From: Corylus avellana | Taxonomy: Eukaryota > Streptophyta > Magnoliopsida > Fagales > Betulaceae | DNA length: 64,000 nucleotides | Direction: 5' to 3' | Assembly (NCBI RefSeq): GCF_901000735.1 | Contig: NC_081543.1 | Location: 22,649,515-22,713,514, forward strand | Shown here: piece by piece, positions 11,591 through 22,480 of the stretch | Layout: each line of letters opens with the position of its first letter | How positions within the stretch are numbered: the first letter of the stretch is position 1 | Position numbers and translations under genes: made by a program | Notes under the pieces: model-generated | What the model was told of the DNA's origin: nothing | Seen by the model: only the letters and a program-made list of their open reading frames with translations | The model's database searches: none

Positions 11591-13045
11591 TGTTGGAAAT
11601 GATGTCCAAAATTCCAATTGATTGAATAATGTTTTGATTATTATTATAGAACAATAGACATATACACTTATATTCTCTTGTATGTCATATATGTGTGATT
11701 ATGTATTGCCCTAAGATGCATTGTATTTGAGTGATGATGTATTGCCCTAAGATATAATCAAATCAAAATACACCTAAAACCTTCCAAAAACAACAGTCAT
11801 TGCCAAAAAGAAACCACCAAGGACTTCCTTGTTTGTTTTGGTTAACATTAAAGATGAGTATATCACAGAAGATAATACTCAAAGGTCCTTACAACTTATA
11901 AAACATGTTCGTAGTCATAAATGGAATTGAGAACTCCATCTAGACTATAATATATTAAACCTCAAATAGCTTATCATGGTCATGAGAAACAGGTAGAGTT
12001 CAGGTTAATAAGTTGGGGTATTGGCAGGGTTATGTCAAACACCGAACAAGACCACGTGAGTCATTATTTGTTTATATTATCATAACAAATGATGGACGTG
12101 CATGACAGCTTATAACATTTACTCCAAATCCTGAGGAGTTTGTAAACTCAGATGTAAAGTGTAGGTTACTTTGATGTATCGAAAAGTGAGACGTATCATC
12201 GATCGAAATAACCTCAATACATTGAGTAATCGCATGTAGCATTGTGGGAACCTCAACTTTAAGAATGAATCCAAATCCTTTGTCAGAGAACAAAGAGATA
12301 ATGAATATTCCCCTTGTTTTAGATTTATTAGTAAATATTATCTTAAAGCTCAGGCTCGTGTGTTTTCAGTAGGTACACTAAAAACTTATACATGTACAAG
12401 GTGAGATGCATTCTCGCAAGGTACATAAGGATAATCATGAATTTAAATCAGTGACTCAAGGAAAATAGGTAGTGAACAAAGTGACAGTTTATAGATTTTT
12501 GTTCAACTACGAAATGATTCAATGGAGGGGTAACATGCAATAAATAAGTACGTCATAAGGATTAATTGATTAAATCAAAAATATTCATTAGAGTGCAATC
12601 ACAACTATTTCATGAAATTAATTGTGATTAAAGAGAGTCATGTAACACGGTATAGGAAGACATGGTCACAGACCTAGTAATCTAATGATATTTTTCATTT
12701 AGGTCCCTCTTTGAGCTGATATAAATTGGCTGACATTTATATTGTTCCTCAATTATATATTTATATTTATTGGAATGTTTTATTTTAAATAAAACATGAG
12801 TCAGAAGATTTATTAATCTTATTGGCCGGTTATTTGGACGAATTGAATTTGAGAAATTAAATAGAGCACTTGACTCATAATTTAATTCCTACAGGCTAAA
12901 GAATTAAAATAAGTCTTAGGCTTATGATTTTAATTCTTATAGGCTTGTACATAAACTTTAGGCTTAATGAAATTAATTCTTGGGCCAAAGTTAAGTTAAA
13001 TGAGCATTGAACTTGAGGATAAAACTCAAGTCCAGGTGCTAAACC
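11591..13045 (+). mobile_element. Unclassified LTR-like repeat (TGTTGGAAATG...), target of the copia insertion
   Basis: It begins TGTTGGAAATGATGTCC after AT-rich DNA. A block around 12100-12300 is clearly similar, in the opposite sense, to 41990-42190, so both belong to one dispersed repeat family. Terminal GTTGGAAT-type sequence suggests a copia-like LTR, but no coding region was found. The copia element entered at AAACC, 13041-13045. I could not locate the far end of this repeat beyond 20128. The inverted copy is 59445-60901. Confidence 0.45.
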
Positions 13046-13458
13046 TATTATCGCTCCTAATGTTTCTTGTATGTTACGTGATGAAGTTAATCAAAAGCCA
13101 AAGAAAACCAAGCAATCAACATAGGTGCAAGCTGAAGAGATAGTGGGTTGAATTGGTTTAATGTTAGTGGACATTACTAGAGTGATTTAATGTTAGTGGT
13201 CATTATGACAACAAGTGCTTTGGTGAATGTCTGATTCTTTCCTTAACGCATGTGCCGTAGCATCTTCTCAAATTCCATGAGTTGGAGTGGACTGTAACTA
13301 AAGCTGTATTTTAATGTTTGCTTTTACTCTTGTATTTATTCTATTGTAACGTAAAGATAGATAACATTAGTTTTGCTTTTTGTAAAAATTCTATAAATTC
13401 AATCCAATGCCCACTATTCTCTTGGGCTAAATTACCACAATTCTTGTATGTTATCATA
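13046..13458 (+). repeat. Copia 5' LTR, 413 bp
   Basis: The start is fixed by the TSD on its left and the end by the adjacent PBS. It shares most of its sequence with the 3' LTR, with scattered substitutions. It lacks a 20-bp duplication (GTGCAAGCT block) that the 3' LTR carries. Confidence 0.9.
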
Positions 13459-13470
13459 TGGTATCAGAGC
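13459..13470 (+). promoter_or_regulatory. Primer-binding site, initiator tRNA-Met
   Basis: TGGTATCAGAGC directly follows the 5' LTR and is complementary to the 3' end of plant initiator methionine tRNA, the usual copia primer. Confidence 0.9.
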
Positions 13471-13483
13471 TACCTAAAGATTC

Positions 13484-14794
13484 ATGTCATTTTTTTTTTC
13501 TCCAATAGATTCCACCCAATCTCAATCACCTTTTAGTTCTACCGTACTTGCAAACCTTAATCATCATATCACCCTCAAATTGTCCCATGACAATTTTTTA
13601 CTTTGGCACTATCTGATGATATCATATCTTGAAGGACAAGAACTCTTCAGATATGTTGATGGCTCCATCATTTGCCCACCACAATTTCTCTCTTCTTCTA
13701 GTACTACCCCTACAAATGATTCAGCCCCTAATCCTGCATATCATACCTAGTACCATCAAGACAAACTCGAATTGAGTGCCATCATTTCAACTCTCTCTGA
13801 AGTAGTTCTAGCTCATATGGTTAATCTTCCCACATCTCGTGCTATTTGGCTCACCTTGGAGCGCATGTTCTCCTCTGAGTCTAAAGCTCATAGTATGCAT
13901 ACTCGTTATCAACTTGCTACCCTCAAGAAGGGTGCCTTATCTGTAGCTGATTATTTTCAGAAAGCCGAAACTTTGGCTCATATGTTAGCTGTCATTGATG
14001 AGCCTCTCAAGGAATCTGAAATTGTCTCCTACATCCTAGCTGGGTTGAGCACTGACTATGATCCCTTGGTGACATCGATTACCACTTGTGTCGACCTTAT
14101 TTCTATGGAAGCTCTTTATGGCCATCTTCTAACCCATGAGCAACAGATTGAGCTACATCATTCTGCTCTAGATCTCTCCTCATCCAGCGTGAATGTAGCA
14201 CATCGTCAATTCTCTTCAACCAACACCAATTCTCGTTCCCCAAATTTTCGTGGCACCTCTCATGCTGGACGTGGTAGGGGACAAGGGAGAGGACGTGGCT
14301 CTTCTCAACAAAGCAATTTTTTAAACTCCAATTCATCCACTCGTGCTGTGTGCCAAATTTGCGGCAAAACAAGGCATTCGGCTGCTAAATGCTATAGTCA
14401 ATTTGACCACTTTTTCCAAGGTGACTCTCAAGGTCCAACTGCTTATTTTACTACCCCTCATGTGGTTTTTGATCCTTCATGGTATCACGATACAGTTGCC
14501 ACTCATCATTTGACCAATGATCTCTCTCATCATAATTTTTCCTTGCAAAGTTTGCTTCATGTTCCTCACATTCAGAAAATTTTAATTTCTATCAATAAAT
14601 TTACTCGTGATAACAAAGTTTTTATTGAATTTCACCCTACTTGTTTTCGTGTTAAGGATCTCAAATCAGGGAAATTGCTGCTCCAAGGCCCGAGTAAGGA
14701 TGGCCTCTACCTGTGGCCTTCTCATGTGTCTCAAGGTAGTTCTTCTTTTGCTCTCGTTGGTGATCTCTTTGGACAAATGGCACTCTCGGTTGGG
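13484..14794 (+). pseudogene. Copia gag-protease region, broken
   Basis: The gag N-terminal part and the UBN2-like region read in one frame apart from a TAG at 13748-13750, where a Trp codon is usual. A CX2CX4HX4C zinc knuckle (CQIC...H...C) lies at 14351-14392, after an Arg-Gly-rich stretch. At 14489-14500 the protease site reads D-T-V-A instead of the family's D-S-G-A. The frame is cut at 14794 by the nested element. The stop and the D-T-V-A change also occur in the right arm, so they predate the duplication. It does not encode a working protein as it stands. Confidence 0.9.
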
Positions 14795-15007
14795 TGATGC
14801 AGATGGGATGGTGATACTTGTCCCTGGAAGTGCGATCGATCGCACATGTACCTGCGATCAAGCGCAATTCTAGACATTTGGGCACCAAGTCCCTGGAATT
14901 GGGATCGATCGCACTTCTACCTGCGATCGATCGCACACGGAGCTGCTTACGTTATATTCCGCATTTTAATTAGGTTAAGCCGTCTTTATTTCCTTGTTTT
15001 AGTAGGA

Positions 15008-15108
15008 TTAGGGTTTTGGGAGCCTTTATTTCGTTATTTTATTAGGTTTAGGGTTTTTGGGGTATTTATGTCATATTTTATTATGTTTAGGGTTTTGGGC
15101 TATAAATA
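15008..15108 (+). promoter_or_regulatory. LTR promoter: three telo-box-like repeats and a TATA box
   Basis: TTAGGGTTTT occurs at 15008, 15048 and 15087, about 40 bp apart in a degenerate 40-bp repeat. TATAAATA follows at 15101-15108. AAACCCTA (telo-box) is a known promoter motif of plant ribosomal-protein and translation genes. The same set is in the 3' LTR (about 16598-16698) and in both right-arm LTRs. Promoter use is inferred from position. Confidence 0.6.
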
Positions 15109-15330
15109 TATGCTTATAGCCTCCAAAGAAGACGGTTGTTGATTATTATTGATTTTGATTAATGAGAATACTCAGAATTGAGTTTATTCTTCTTTTCCTT
15201 TAAACTTTAGAGAGTATCTATTATTTTTAAAAAAATTCTTAGATCTTTGATAGAATCTAGATCTGGAATTGTTTATCTGTTCTTTTATTGTTGTTCTTCG
15301 CTGCAGCCTACTAAGTCACGCTGCATTAGT

Positions 15331-15342
15331 TGGTATCAGAGC
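15331..15342 (+). promoter_or_regulatory. Primer-binding site of the nested element
   Basis: TGGTATCAGAGC lies 2 bp after the nested 5' LTR, matching initiator tRNA-Met. Confidence 0.88.
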
Positions 15343-15386
15343 TCAGTTACTTTTCATGAATAAGGAGGAGCAATCGCTTTGCAGAC

Positions 15387-16384
15387 ATGAACGAGGTGGA
15401 TGTGTGCACAGAGACAGCACATAAGGAGCAACCGACGATTCGTTTGAGGCACATGAGTGGTGGGCCCAACAATTGTCGTCACCAACCAAGACCGCTATTC
15501 ACGGAGGCGGAAGGCAAATCTATCGCTGAACCTTGGCAACACACGGAGGATCAATTCAAGGCTATGAGGGATCAAATTGAAGACCTCACTACCCAATTAT
15601 CCAACTTGTGTGGTCAATATGAGAACGGATCTAGAAACCCTTTTGCAGAGCGCCGAACGCACGGATGTCAGCACCTTGCGCAAGCTTATGCCAATCTGCG
15701 GGTAAGTAGATTCGAATTCGATACACCGGAATTCCAAGGTTGCTTGCAACCCAAAGACTTCATGGTGGCAGAGAAAAATAGAAAATTTCCACAAAAATAA
15801 GTACCTAGGAAGATGGAGGAGGTGGTGCCTAGAGAGGCGGTGGATATTATGAGCCAATCGATTGTGGTGGAGGAAGAAGATGGATTTATTGAAGAAGATT
15901 GCTTGGTAGATTGGGCCTCTCCACCAATCTATGACACCTATCCCGACGAAGAGGTGAGTTATATACAACAAGTGTTTGATGAATGTCCTAAACGAGAATT
16001 CTTTGATTTTGAAGTTGATTTCCTTGGAGTAGATGCTATCTTATCAAAAACTTTTATTCAAAGTTGTGATGAGATCTATGGGGCGGAGGCGACTTGTCTA
16101 TCAAAGAGTGAAGGGGTTTTTGTGAATACTTTGGGAATTCTTATAGCATGTGGGAAGGCAAAGGCACGACAAGAGCATGGCAAGCCTACACTATGAGGGG
16201 AGGCGCAGGGTCTTCAATATAAGCGTGGCGGTGTGTTGATGAATAAGGCCATCATGTTTATTATGGGATGTGACCTTGTTGTGATTTTGAACAGAGGAGA
16301 ATGGAATGAGTTGACTGGACATCCGAAGGATCGTGGAAAGAACCGGCCGAATTCGAGGACGAATTCTCTCCAACCAGGGGAGAA
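15387..16384 (+). pseudogene. Gag-like ORF of the nested element, left-arm copy, broken
   Basis: Compared with the open copy at 55758-57131, this copy has the upstream start changed to ATA, a stop after codon 137 (TAA near 15798-15800, where the other arm has GAA), and a second stop near 16194-16196 (TGA against CGA). The fragments 15387-15800 and 15813-16196 are otherwise close to the right-arm protein. Nonsense changes in only one arm show that the arms have drifted independently since they separated. Confidence 0.85.
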
Positions 16385-16923
16385 TGATGCATATGGGATG
16401 GTGATACTCGTCCCTGGAAGTGCGATCGATCGCACATGTACCTGTGATCGAGCGCAATTCCAGACATTTGCGCACCAAGTCCCTGGAACTGCGATCGATC
16501 GCACTTCTACCTGCGATCGATCGCACACGGAGCTTTTTATGTTATATTCCGCATTTTAATTAGGTTAAGCCGTCTTTATTTCCTTGTTTTAGTAGGATTA
16601 GGGTTTTGGGAGCCTTTATTTCGTTATTTTATTAGGTTTAGGGTTTTTGGGGTATTTATGTCATATTTTATTATGTTTAGGGTTTTGGGCTATAAATATA
16701 TGCTTATAGCCTCCAAAGAAGACGGTTGTTGATTATTATTGATTTTGATTAATGAGAATACTCAGAGTTGAGTTTATTCCTCTTTTCCTTTAAACTTTAG
16801 AGAGTATCTATTGTTTTTAGAAGAATTCTTAGATCTTTGATAGAATCTAGATCTGGAATTGTTTATCCGTTCTTTTATTGTTGTTCTTCGCTGCAGCCTA
16901 CTAAGTCAAGCTGCATCATTGGG

Positions 16924-18352
16924 TCATCTTGCTCTTCGTGTGATTTGTCGTATCCTCTCTACTCATCATCTTTTAGTCACATCAAAATAAGGCTTCCTCA
17001 GTGTGTTCTTCTTGTCAACAAGGAAAACTTCATAAGTTTCATTTTCCCGTTACCTCATCTGTTTCAAAAGGTCCTTTGGACCTTCTTTTCAGGGATGTAT
17101 GGGGTCCTGCCCCTCTTTTCTCAAGAAATAATAAACGTTATTTTTTGTGCATCGTTGATGACTTTAGTCGCTACTCATGGATTTTTCCTCTCAATTGCAA
17201 ATCTAAGGTTGTTTATACTTTTACGCGATTTAAACTTTTAGTAGAAAAATTCTTTAATTGTGTCATCAAATCTGTCCAAACAGATGGCGGCGGGGAGTTC
17301 ATCCCTGTGCGTACTTTTCTTTCTTCTCATGGCATCTCTTATCGTCAAACATGTCCTCATACGCATCATCAAAATGGGAGTGTGGAACAAAAGGTACACC
17401 ATATCATAGATACCGGACTTGCTCTCCTTGCACACTCTCATGTCTCTTTAAAATTTTGGGATGATGCATTTGATTCGGCATGTTATTTGATTAATAGGTT
17501 ACCTTCATATGTTAATCCTTCCAAGTCCCCATTTGAATTACTATTTAAAAAATCTCCTGATTTTAATCTTTTGCTGGTGTTTGGTTGTGAGTGTTGGCCT
17601 TACCTTAGGCCATATAACAATCACAAATTGTCTTTCCAGTCTCCCTCTTGTGTTTTTTTGGGTTATAGCAAACCTCATGTTGGCTATAAATGTCTTCACA
17701 TTCCTACTAGCCCTATATACATTTCACGTCATGTTATCATTAATGAAGAGTGTTTTCCCTTTCAGTCTGCTTCTAAGTCTGCTCAATCTCCAACTTCCTC
17801 TTGTGTCCTTCTCCCTCCTATCTTACATCTAAATTCTTCTTGCACTCCTCGAAATTTTTCCAATTATGCACCTACTACAGTATCACCAAGTTTTGCATCT
17901 CTTGGTTTAACCCCATCATTTTTCAATTCTGTCTCAGGTGATTCAACCTCCCAAACTTCTATTCCTCGTCAAATTGTTTCACCCATATCTACTTCATCTA
18001 GTCCAACCATGTCTCCTACTCCACCTGCACTTACTCATCCTATGGTGACTCGTGCTCAAGACAATATCTATCAACACAAACAATTCCATGATGGGACAAT
18101 TCGTTATCCTTTGCCTTACACTACTTCTTTGATTAGTTATGAGGTTGAGCCCACCTCCTACACTCAAGCTGCCAAGGATGTCAAGTTGCGCATTGCCATG
18201 GCTAATGAATTTAATGCTCTTATTAAAATTGGAACATGGACCCCTGTCCCTAAGATTGTTTCAATGAACATTATTGGTTCAAAGTGGGTTTTTCGTATTA
18301 AACGCAACTCTGACGGTAGTGTTGAACGCTACAAAGCTCAAAGCTTGCCTTG
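16924..18352 (+). pseudogene. Copia integrase and start of reverse transcriptase, broken
   Basis: The clear frame opens about 17001, after a frame change. It carries a C-x2-C pair of the integrase zinc region (CSSCQQGK), then the catalytic-core regions: VDDFSRYSW near 17150, QTDGGGEF near 17280, and a VEQK stretch in the region of the catalytic Glu near 17380. The GYS region near 17660 and the first RT block (WVFRIKRNSDG) near 18285 follow. Near 18335-18345 a frameshift moves the rest of RT into another frame. The 5' boundary is the nested element's TSD. Confidence 0.9.
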
Positions 18353-19236
18353 TTGCAAAAGGTTTTCACCAACAAGCGGGTATTGATTTTTCTGAAACAT
18401 ATAGCCCTGTTGTTAAGCCAATCATTATTCGTGTTGTGCTTTCCTTGGCTGTTTCTGTAGGTTGGTGTATTAGACAAGTTGATGTGAGCAATGCCTTTCT
18501 TCACAACCATTTACAAGAGACTGTTTATATGAATCAACCTCCTGGGTTTGTCAATCCTTTATTCCCTGATGTTGTTTGTCTCTTGAAGAAAGCATTATAT
18601 GGACTCAAGCAAGCTCCACGAGCTTGGTATCACCGTTTGAGTTCTTGGTTGTTAGAGTTGGGTTTCATTGGCTCTAAATCAGACAGCTCTTTATTTATTC
18701 TTAAGACTAGCGCTGTTACTATTTTTGCACTAGTATATGTTGATGACATCATCTTTACTAGCTCAAGCTCTACTGCTATTATGTCTTCAATCAAGATGTT
18801 GTTTGCGGATTTTGTTAGCAAGGATCTTGGAGGTTTAACTTTCTTCCTTGTTGCTGTTACTCGTGTGCCTGCTGGGTTATTGCTTTCCCAATCTCGTTAT
18901 ATCACTGATATTTTGGCAAGGACAAATATCCAGGAAGCTAAGCCCATCACGTCACCCATGGCTGCCAGTACTTCTCTCAGTAAATTTTCTAGATCCCAAT
19001 TTTCAGATATTACCCTTTATCGTAGTACTATTGGTGCTTTACAATATCTTTCCATCACGGGTCCTGATATTTCTTTTGCTATGAGCAAAGTTTCTCAGTT
19101 TATGCATTTTCCTTGTGATACCCATTGGTCTGCCATAAAGAGGATTTTGTGTTATTTAAAATCTACAATTGTGGTTTGCTCATCAAGCGTTGCCTCTCCT
19201 CACAAATATTTGCCTATTTTGATGTTGACTGGGTAG
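18346..19236 (+). pseudogene. Copia reverse transcriptase, broken
   Basis: In a shifted frame the RT continues through LVAKGFHQQAGIDF, the Q-V-D-V-x-N-A-F-L-H block, LKKALYGLKQAPRAWY and the catalytic YVDD at 18736-18747. The frame ends at 19236 after another shift into RNase H. The motif order and spacing are those of Ty1/copia RT. Confidence 0.92.
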
Positions 19237-19664
19237 GTTGCCCTGATGATAGAAAATTCACCTCTGGCTATTGTATGTTTCTCGGTTCAAATCTCTTGTA
19301 ATGGAGTTCCAAGAAGCAACCTACTGTTTCTTGTTCATCCATTGAAGCTAAGTATAAAGCTGTTGCTAATGTTGCTGCTGAGTTACTTTGGATTCAATCT
19401 TTATTTCGAGAACTTAGTGTTGTTCTACCGTTGGCACCTATTCTCTATTGTGATAATATTGGGGCTACATATCTTTTTTCCAATCCAGCCTTCCATGCTC
19501 ACACGAAGCATATTGAGATTGACTATTATTTTGTTCGCGATCGTGTGGCTTCCAAAACACTTGTAGTAAAATTTTTGTCCAGTAAAGATCAGCTTACCAA
19601 TATACTCAATAAACCATTGGTTTCCCATCGTTTTCAACTTCTCAGATCCAATCTCAATGTTTGA
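19237..19664 (+). pseudogene. Copia RNase H, broken
   Basis: A frame change near 19200 leads into VDWVGCPDDRKFTSGYC-like RNase H sequence. A stop interrupts it near 19303, where the family has Trp. The SSIEAKYKAVA block and the C-terminal LYCDNIGATYL...HTKHIEIDYYFVRD part (19431-19664) follow to a natural stop, 26 bp before the 3' LTR. Confidence 0.88.
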
Positions 19665-19690
19665 TCCCCAACATTGCTATTGCGGGGGAG

Positions 19691-20123
19691 TATTACTGCT
19701 CCTAATGTTTCTTGATGTTATGTGATGAAGTTAACCAAAAGCCAAAGAAAACCAAGCAACCGACATATGTGCAAGCTCAATCGACACAGGTGCAAGCTAA
19801 AGAGATATTGGGCTTAAGTGGTTTAATGTTAGTGGACATTACTGGAGTGATTTAATGCTAGTGGTCATTATGGCAACAAGTGCTTTGGTGAATGTCTGAT
19901 TCTTTCCTTAATGCATGTGCCGTAGCATCTTCTCAAATTCCATGAGTTGGAGTGGATTGTAACTGAAGCTGTATTTTAATGTTTGCTTTTACTCTTGTAT
20001 TTATTCTATTGTAACGAAAAGATAGATAACATTAGTTTTGCTCTTTGAAAATATTCTTTAAATTCAATGCAATGCCCACTATTCTCTTAGGCTAAATTAG
20101 CACAATTCTTGTATGTTATCATA
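19691..20123 (+). repeat. Copia 3' LTR, 433 bp
   Basis: The polypurine tract at 19684-19690 fixes the start and the AAACC TSD fixes the end. It is 20 bp longer than the 5' LTR, because a block containing GTGCAAGCT is duplicated near 19770-19795. Confidence 0.9.
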
Positions 20124-20128
20124 AAACC

Positions 20129-20387
20129 AAGTGGGAGTGGGGTAGGGTTAGCTTAGGCGCATGAGAAGAATTAATTCTTAGGTGTTTATTATGTTTTGCT
20201 TTGGACGAAGGTGTGAACTGTTGGGTTATTCCTGCTCTGTTTTTTGGTAGTTTCTAGTTGTGTTTCTTTTGCCTTGAGTAAAGGCATGTAAAACGGCATG
20301 TTTGAGTTTTGATATAATGAAATTCTCCTATTCATCCCTCCCCCCCCCAAAAAAAAAAAGGCAATGCTACAGCGATTCTTTTTATAT
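20129..20387. other. Unassigned DNA right of the copia element
   Basis: The sequence is single-copy in this window, ends in a poly-C/poly-A tract at 20338-20360, and contains no convincing coding frame. It may be the far part of the repeat that begins at 11591. Confidence 0.4.
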
Positions 20388-20390
20388 TTA

Positions 20391-22369
20391 GGCATTGTTT
20401 GGTTTGCGGTATGTCTAGTTCATTGGAAAATGAATAGTTACTACTAGGAATAGAAGAGTGTGGAATATAATAGCTATTCGTATTCCTTAGTTTGGTAACA
20501 ACATGCATGCAAAGATTGGACTTAAATCAAAATTACGAAAAACCCCATTTTTTTTCTTTCAAATTCATATTAAAAAAAAAAAAAAAACTGAAATAAAATG
20601 GGTGGCCGACCACCCCCAAACAGAAGCGGCGGGGGGTGGCCGCTGATAAGTGCCAAATATTGCATATTTGGACCCCTTTATTTACATTAGTTAATCCTTT
20701 AGCTGTGTCGCGTTATTTAATATTTTGTGTTTTTAATGTTTTGTAGGTCATTAAATAAAAACTATAGCTTTAAAGGAAAAAAATGCAAAGTTTGGAAGAA
20801 AGCATACTTTGAGAAGACCTAGATGATGTGGTTAAGTTTAACCAAATCCAAGAAAAAGTTAAATTGGATTAAAGTTCAGATTGGATAAAATTTCGGATTG
20901 GATTCAAATTCATATTTTGCACACGTCTCAGTATTTTGACCATAATTTTCCACTAAAATATTGGATTGAAGTGATTCAAATGGCATTGGAAAGCTAACTC
21001 AAAATACTACAATTCGTTGTGAAATATAATTTTTCTAATTCGGACGATTACTATGCCAAAATTACCCCGTAATTAAAGGACACAAATCTGGATGAATCCT
21101 ATTCCGATTTCAGACTCCTATTTTGACTAGGAGACTGACCTCCAAATTATCTAGGTTTAATAGGGCTTTTAGGACTTTCCTAAGCCTATAAATAGACTTC
21201 TTTGCATTTAAGAAAATAGATAAAATTCTAAAGAGCAAAATTCTACAGTTTTTCTCTTTTAAATTTAAGTTTTCTTTAGATTTAGGTTTTATTTTTATGT
21301 GGAGCTAAATTCCCAACTAAGGTTGGGGATGAAGCCTCACCGATGAAGAACGACATCACTTTTATGTAAGTCTTTATTTATCCGATTTTATTGAGGTTTA
21401 ATATTTCAATTGTTTTACTTCTTTTCAATGTGTGGAGTGATTCTTGAATATTTTTTATCATTTAAGGATACACTTGATGATTTAAGATAATTTCACATAA
21501 TTGATTGCTTGATTTTATTTGCCTAAATAATTGGATATCCCTTATGATTTGTTCTACGGATACATTTGGTGCTTCAATTAAGATTGGATATCTTTTGTGT
21601 TTTACAGATACATCTGATGATTTAATTGATATTGGATTTCTTTTGTGATTTGTGCAATGAATGGATACATGAGATGGTTTTGATTAACTGTTGAAGTATA
21701 GTAAAACATATCTAAGATTTTAATTGTGAGAACTTCAGATTAATATTGATAAACATGGAAGTATGTTGTTATGATTCGATGAATGTGAATTCCCAAACCT
21801 TAGTCTTTTATCTCTTAGTTTATTTTAATTAGTTTATGTTTGTCTTTTAATTTTAAAAATCAAAATTTAAAACATTTTTGGAACTAGGTTAGGATTTAAT
21901 TAGTTTAAATTTAAATTGTTTTTTCAAAAATACAATTCTATGTGGGTTCGACCTTGCACTTGCAATCTATTAAACTATAATCGATTTGTGCACTTGTGAG
22001 TTAAATAAATTTGCACAACAGCCGCAGCCACTCCGACAAATGCGACGGGGGTGGTCACACCACTCCCGACCTCTTCTGTGAGTGGCCAACCACCCCACTT
22101 TATTTTTTATATTTATATTTTTTGTTTTGTTTTAAGTTTAAAATTTTTTAAAAAAATTATAAGGTATTTTTAAAAAATGTATTCGATTCCTTAAGGATTA
22201 ACTAAGCCACTAAAAAATGAATGGCTTAGTTAATCGTGTGTGTATGAGATTAGTAGTTCTATGAGAATAAACTATTCTCAAGAATAATGTGTAACCAAAT
22301 AAAAAAATAGTTATACCGTAGGATTAGCCATTCTTTTTCAGGAATCTATTTCACGAACTAAACAAGGCC
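20391..22369. mobile_element. PIF/Harbinger-type MITE, split by a solo LTR
   Basis: Ends GGCATTGTTTGGTTTGCG and CACGAACTAAACAAGGCC are inverted repeats, with a TTA trinucleotide on each side (20388-20390, 22370-22372), the Harbinger TSD. Without the solo LTR the element is about 600 bp. Its centre contains GGGTGGCC/GGCCACCC hairpin sequence, into which the LTR inserted. Confidence 0.75.
20644..22020 (+). mobile_element. Solo LTR, family S (copy A), exact TSD GCCGC
   Basis: It runs TGATAAGTGCCAAATATTGC to TTTGCACAACA, 1377 bp, with GCCGC at 20639-20643 and 22021-22025. TATAAATAGA at 21187-21196 is a likely LTR promoter, conserved in copies B-E. The end region reads CTTGCACTTGCAATC, like the GTGCACTTGCGAGT of other copies. 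It has no PBS, polypurine tract or coding region, so it is most simply an LTR left by LTR-LTR recombination. Confidence 0.85.
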
Positions 22370-22480
22370 TTAGATGAGCTCCATAGCATTTTTTTTAATC
22401 TTTTTTTCTATTTTTTTGGTAAAAATTTATTTAAAAAATTGTATATATTGAAAAAGTAAACATTCAAAGGAAAAAATAGA

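Larger units (their letters stand above)
14795..16918 (+). mobile_element. Non-autonomous gypsy-derived LTR element nested in copia
   Basis: Two 534-bp LTRs (14795-15328 and 16385-16918) have perfect TGATGCA/TGCATCA termini; the 5' LTR now ends TGCATTA. TSD TTGGG lies at 14790-14794 and 16919-16923. The PBS TGGTATCAGAGC is at 15331-15342 and a purine tract CAGGGGAGAA precedes the 3' LTR. The 1.06-kb interior encodes only gag-like and polyprotein-tail-like sequence, with no RT, RNase H, integrase or protease motif. It must therefore have been moved by another element's enzymes. It is shorter than a typical LARD and larger than a typical TRIM. Confidence 0.92.
8470..16969 (+). repeat. Left arm of a very large inverted repeat (at least 8.5 kb)
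   Basis: Read on the minus strand, 55521-64000 matches this arm along its whole length, with scattered substitutions and small poly-A length changes. It covers hAT, MULE and Cassandra pieces, flanking DNA, a copia 5' LTR, copia gag and a nested LTR element. The inner boundary is sharp: after ACTCATCAT (16961-16969) the left arm continues into copia integrase, while the right arm changes to unrelated DNA. The outer boundary is not in the window, because the right arm reaches base 64000. Confidence 0.95.
13046..20123 (+). mobile_element. Ty1/copia (RE1-like) retrotransposon, complete ends, decayed ORF
   Basis: Two LTRs (13046-13458 and 19691-20123) bound gag, protease, integrase, RT and RNase H in the copia order. 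An identical 5-bp TSD, AAACC, lies at 13041-13045 and 20124-20128. The PBS TGGTATCAGAGC (13459-13470) abuts the 5' LTR and a GGGGGAG polypurine tract (19684-19690) abuts the 3' LTR. The LTRs begin TATTA and end ATCATA instead of TG...CA. A second element (14795-16918) is inserted in it. Stops and frameshifts make it non-autonomous today. Confidence 0.95.

Noticed and set aside
12072..12293. 73-codon frame with a twin at 60199-60420
   Set aside because: It is present twice only because the DNA is duplicated; no start context, family or codon signal.
15008..15100. Telomere remnant (TTAGGG-like)
   Set aside because: The motifs are spaced 40 bp apart in an LTR promoter, not a TTTAGGG tandem array.
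13484..19664. A host gene or active retroelement in the copia frames
   Set aside because: Motifs are plainly copia, but stops, frameshifts and a nested element break the reading frame.
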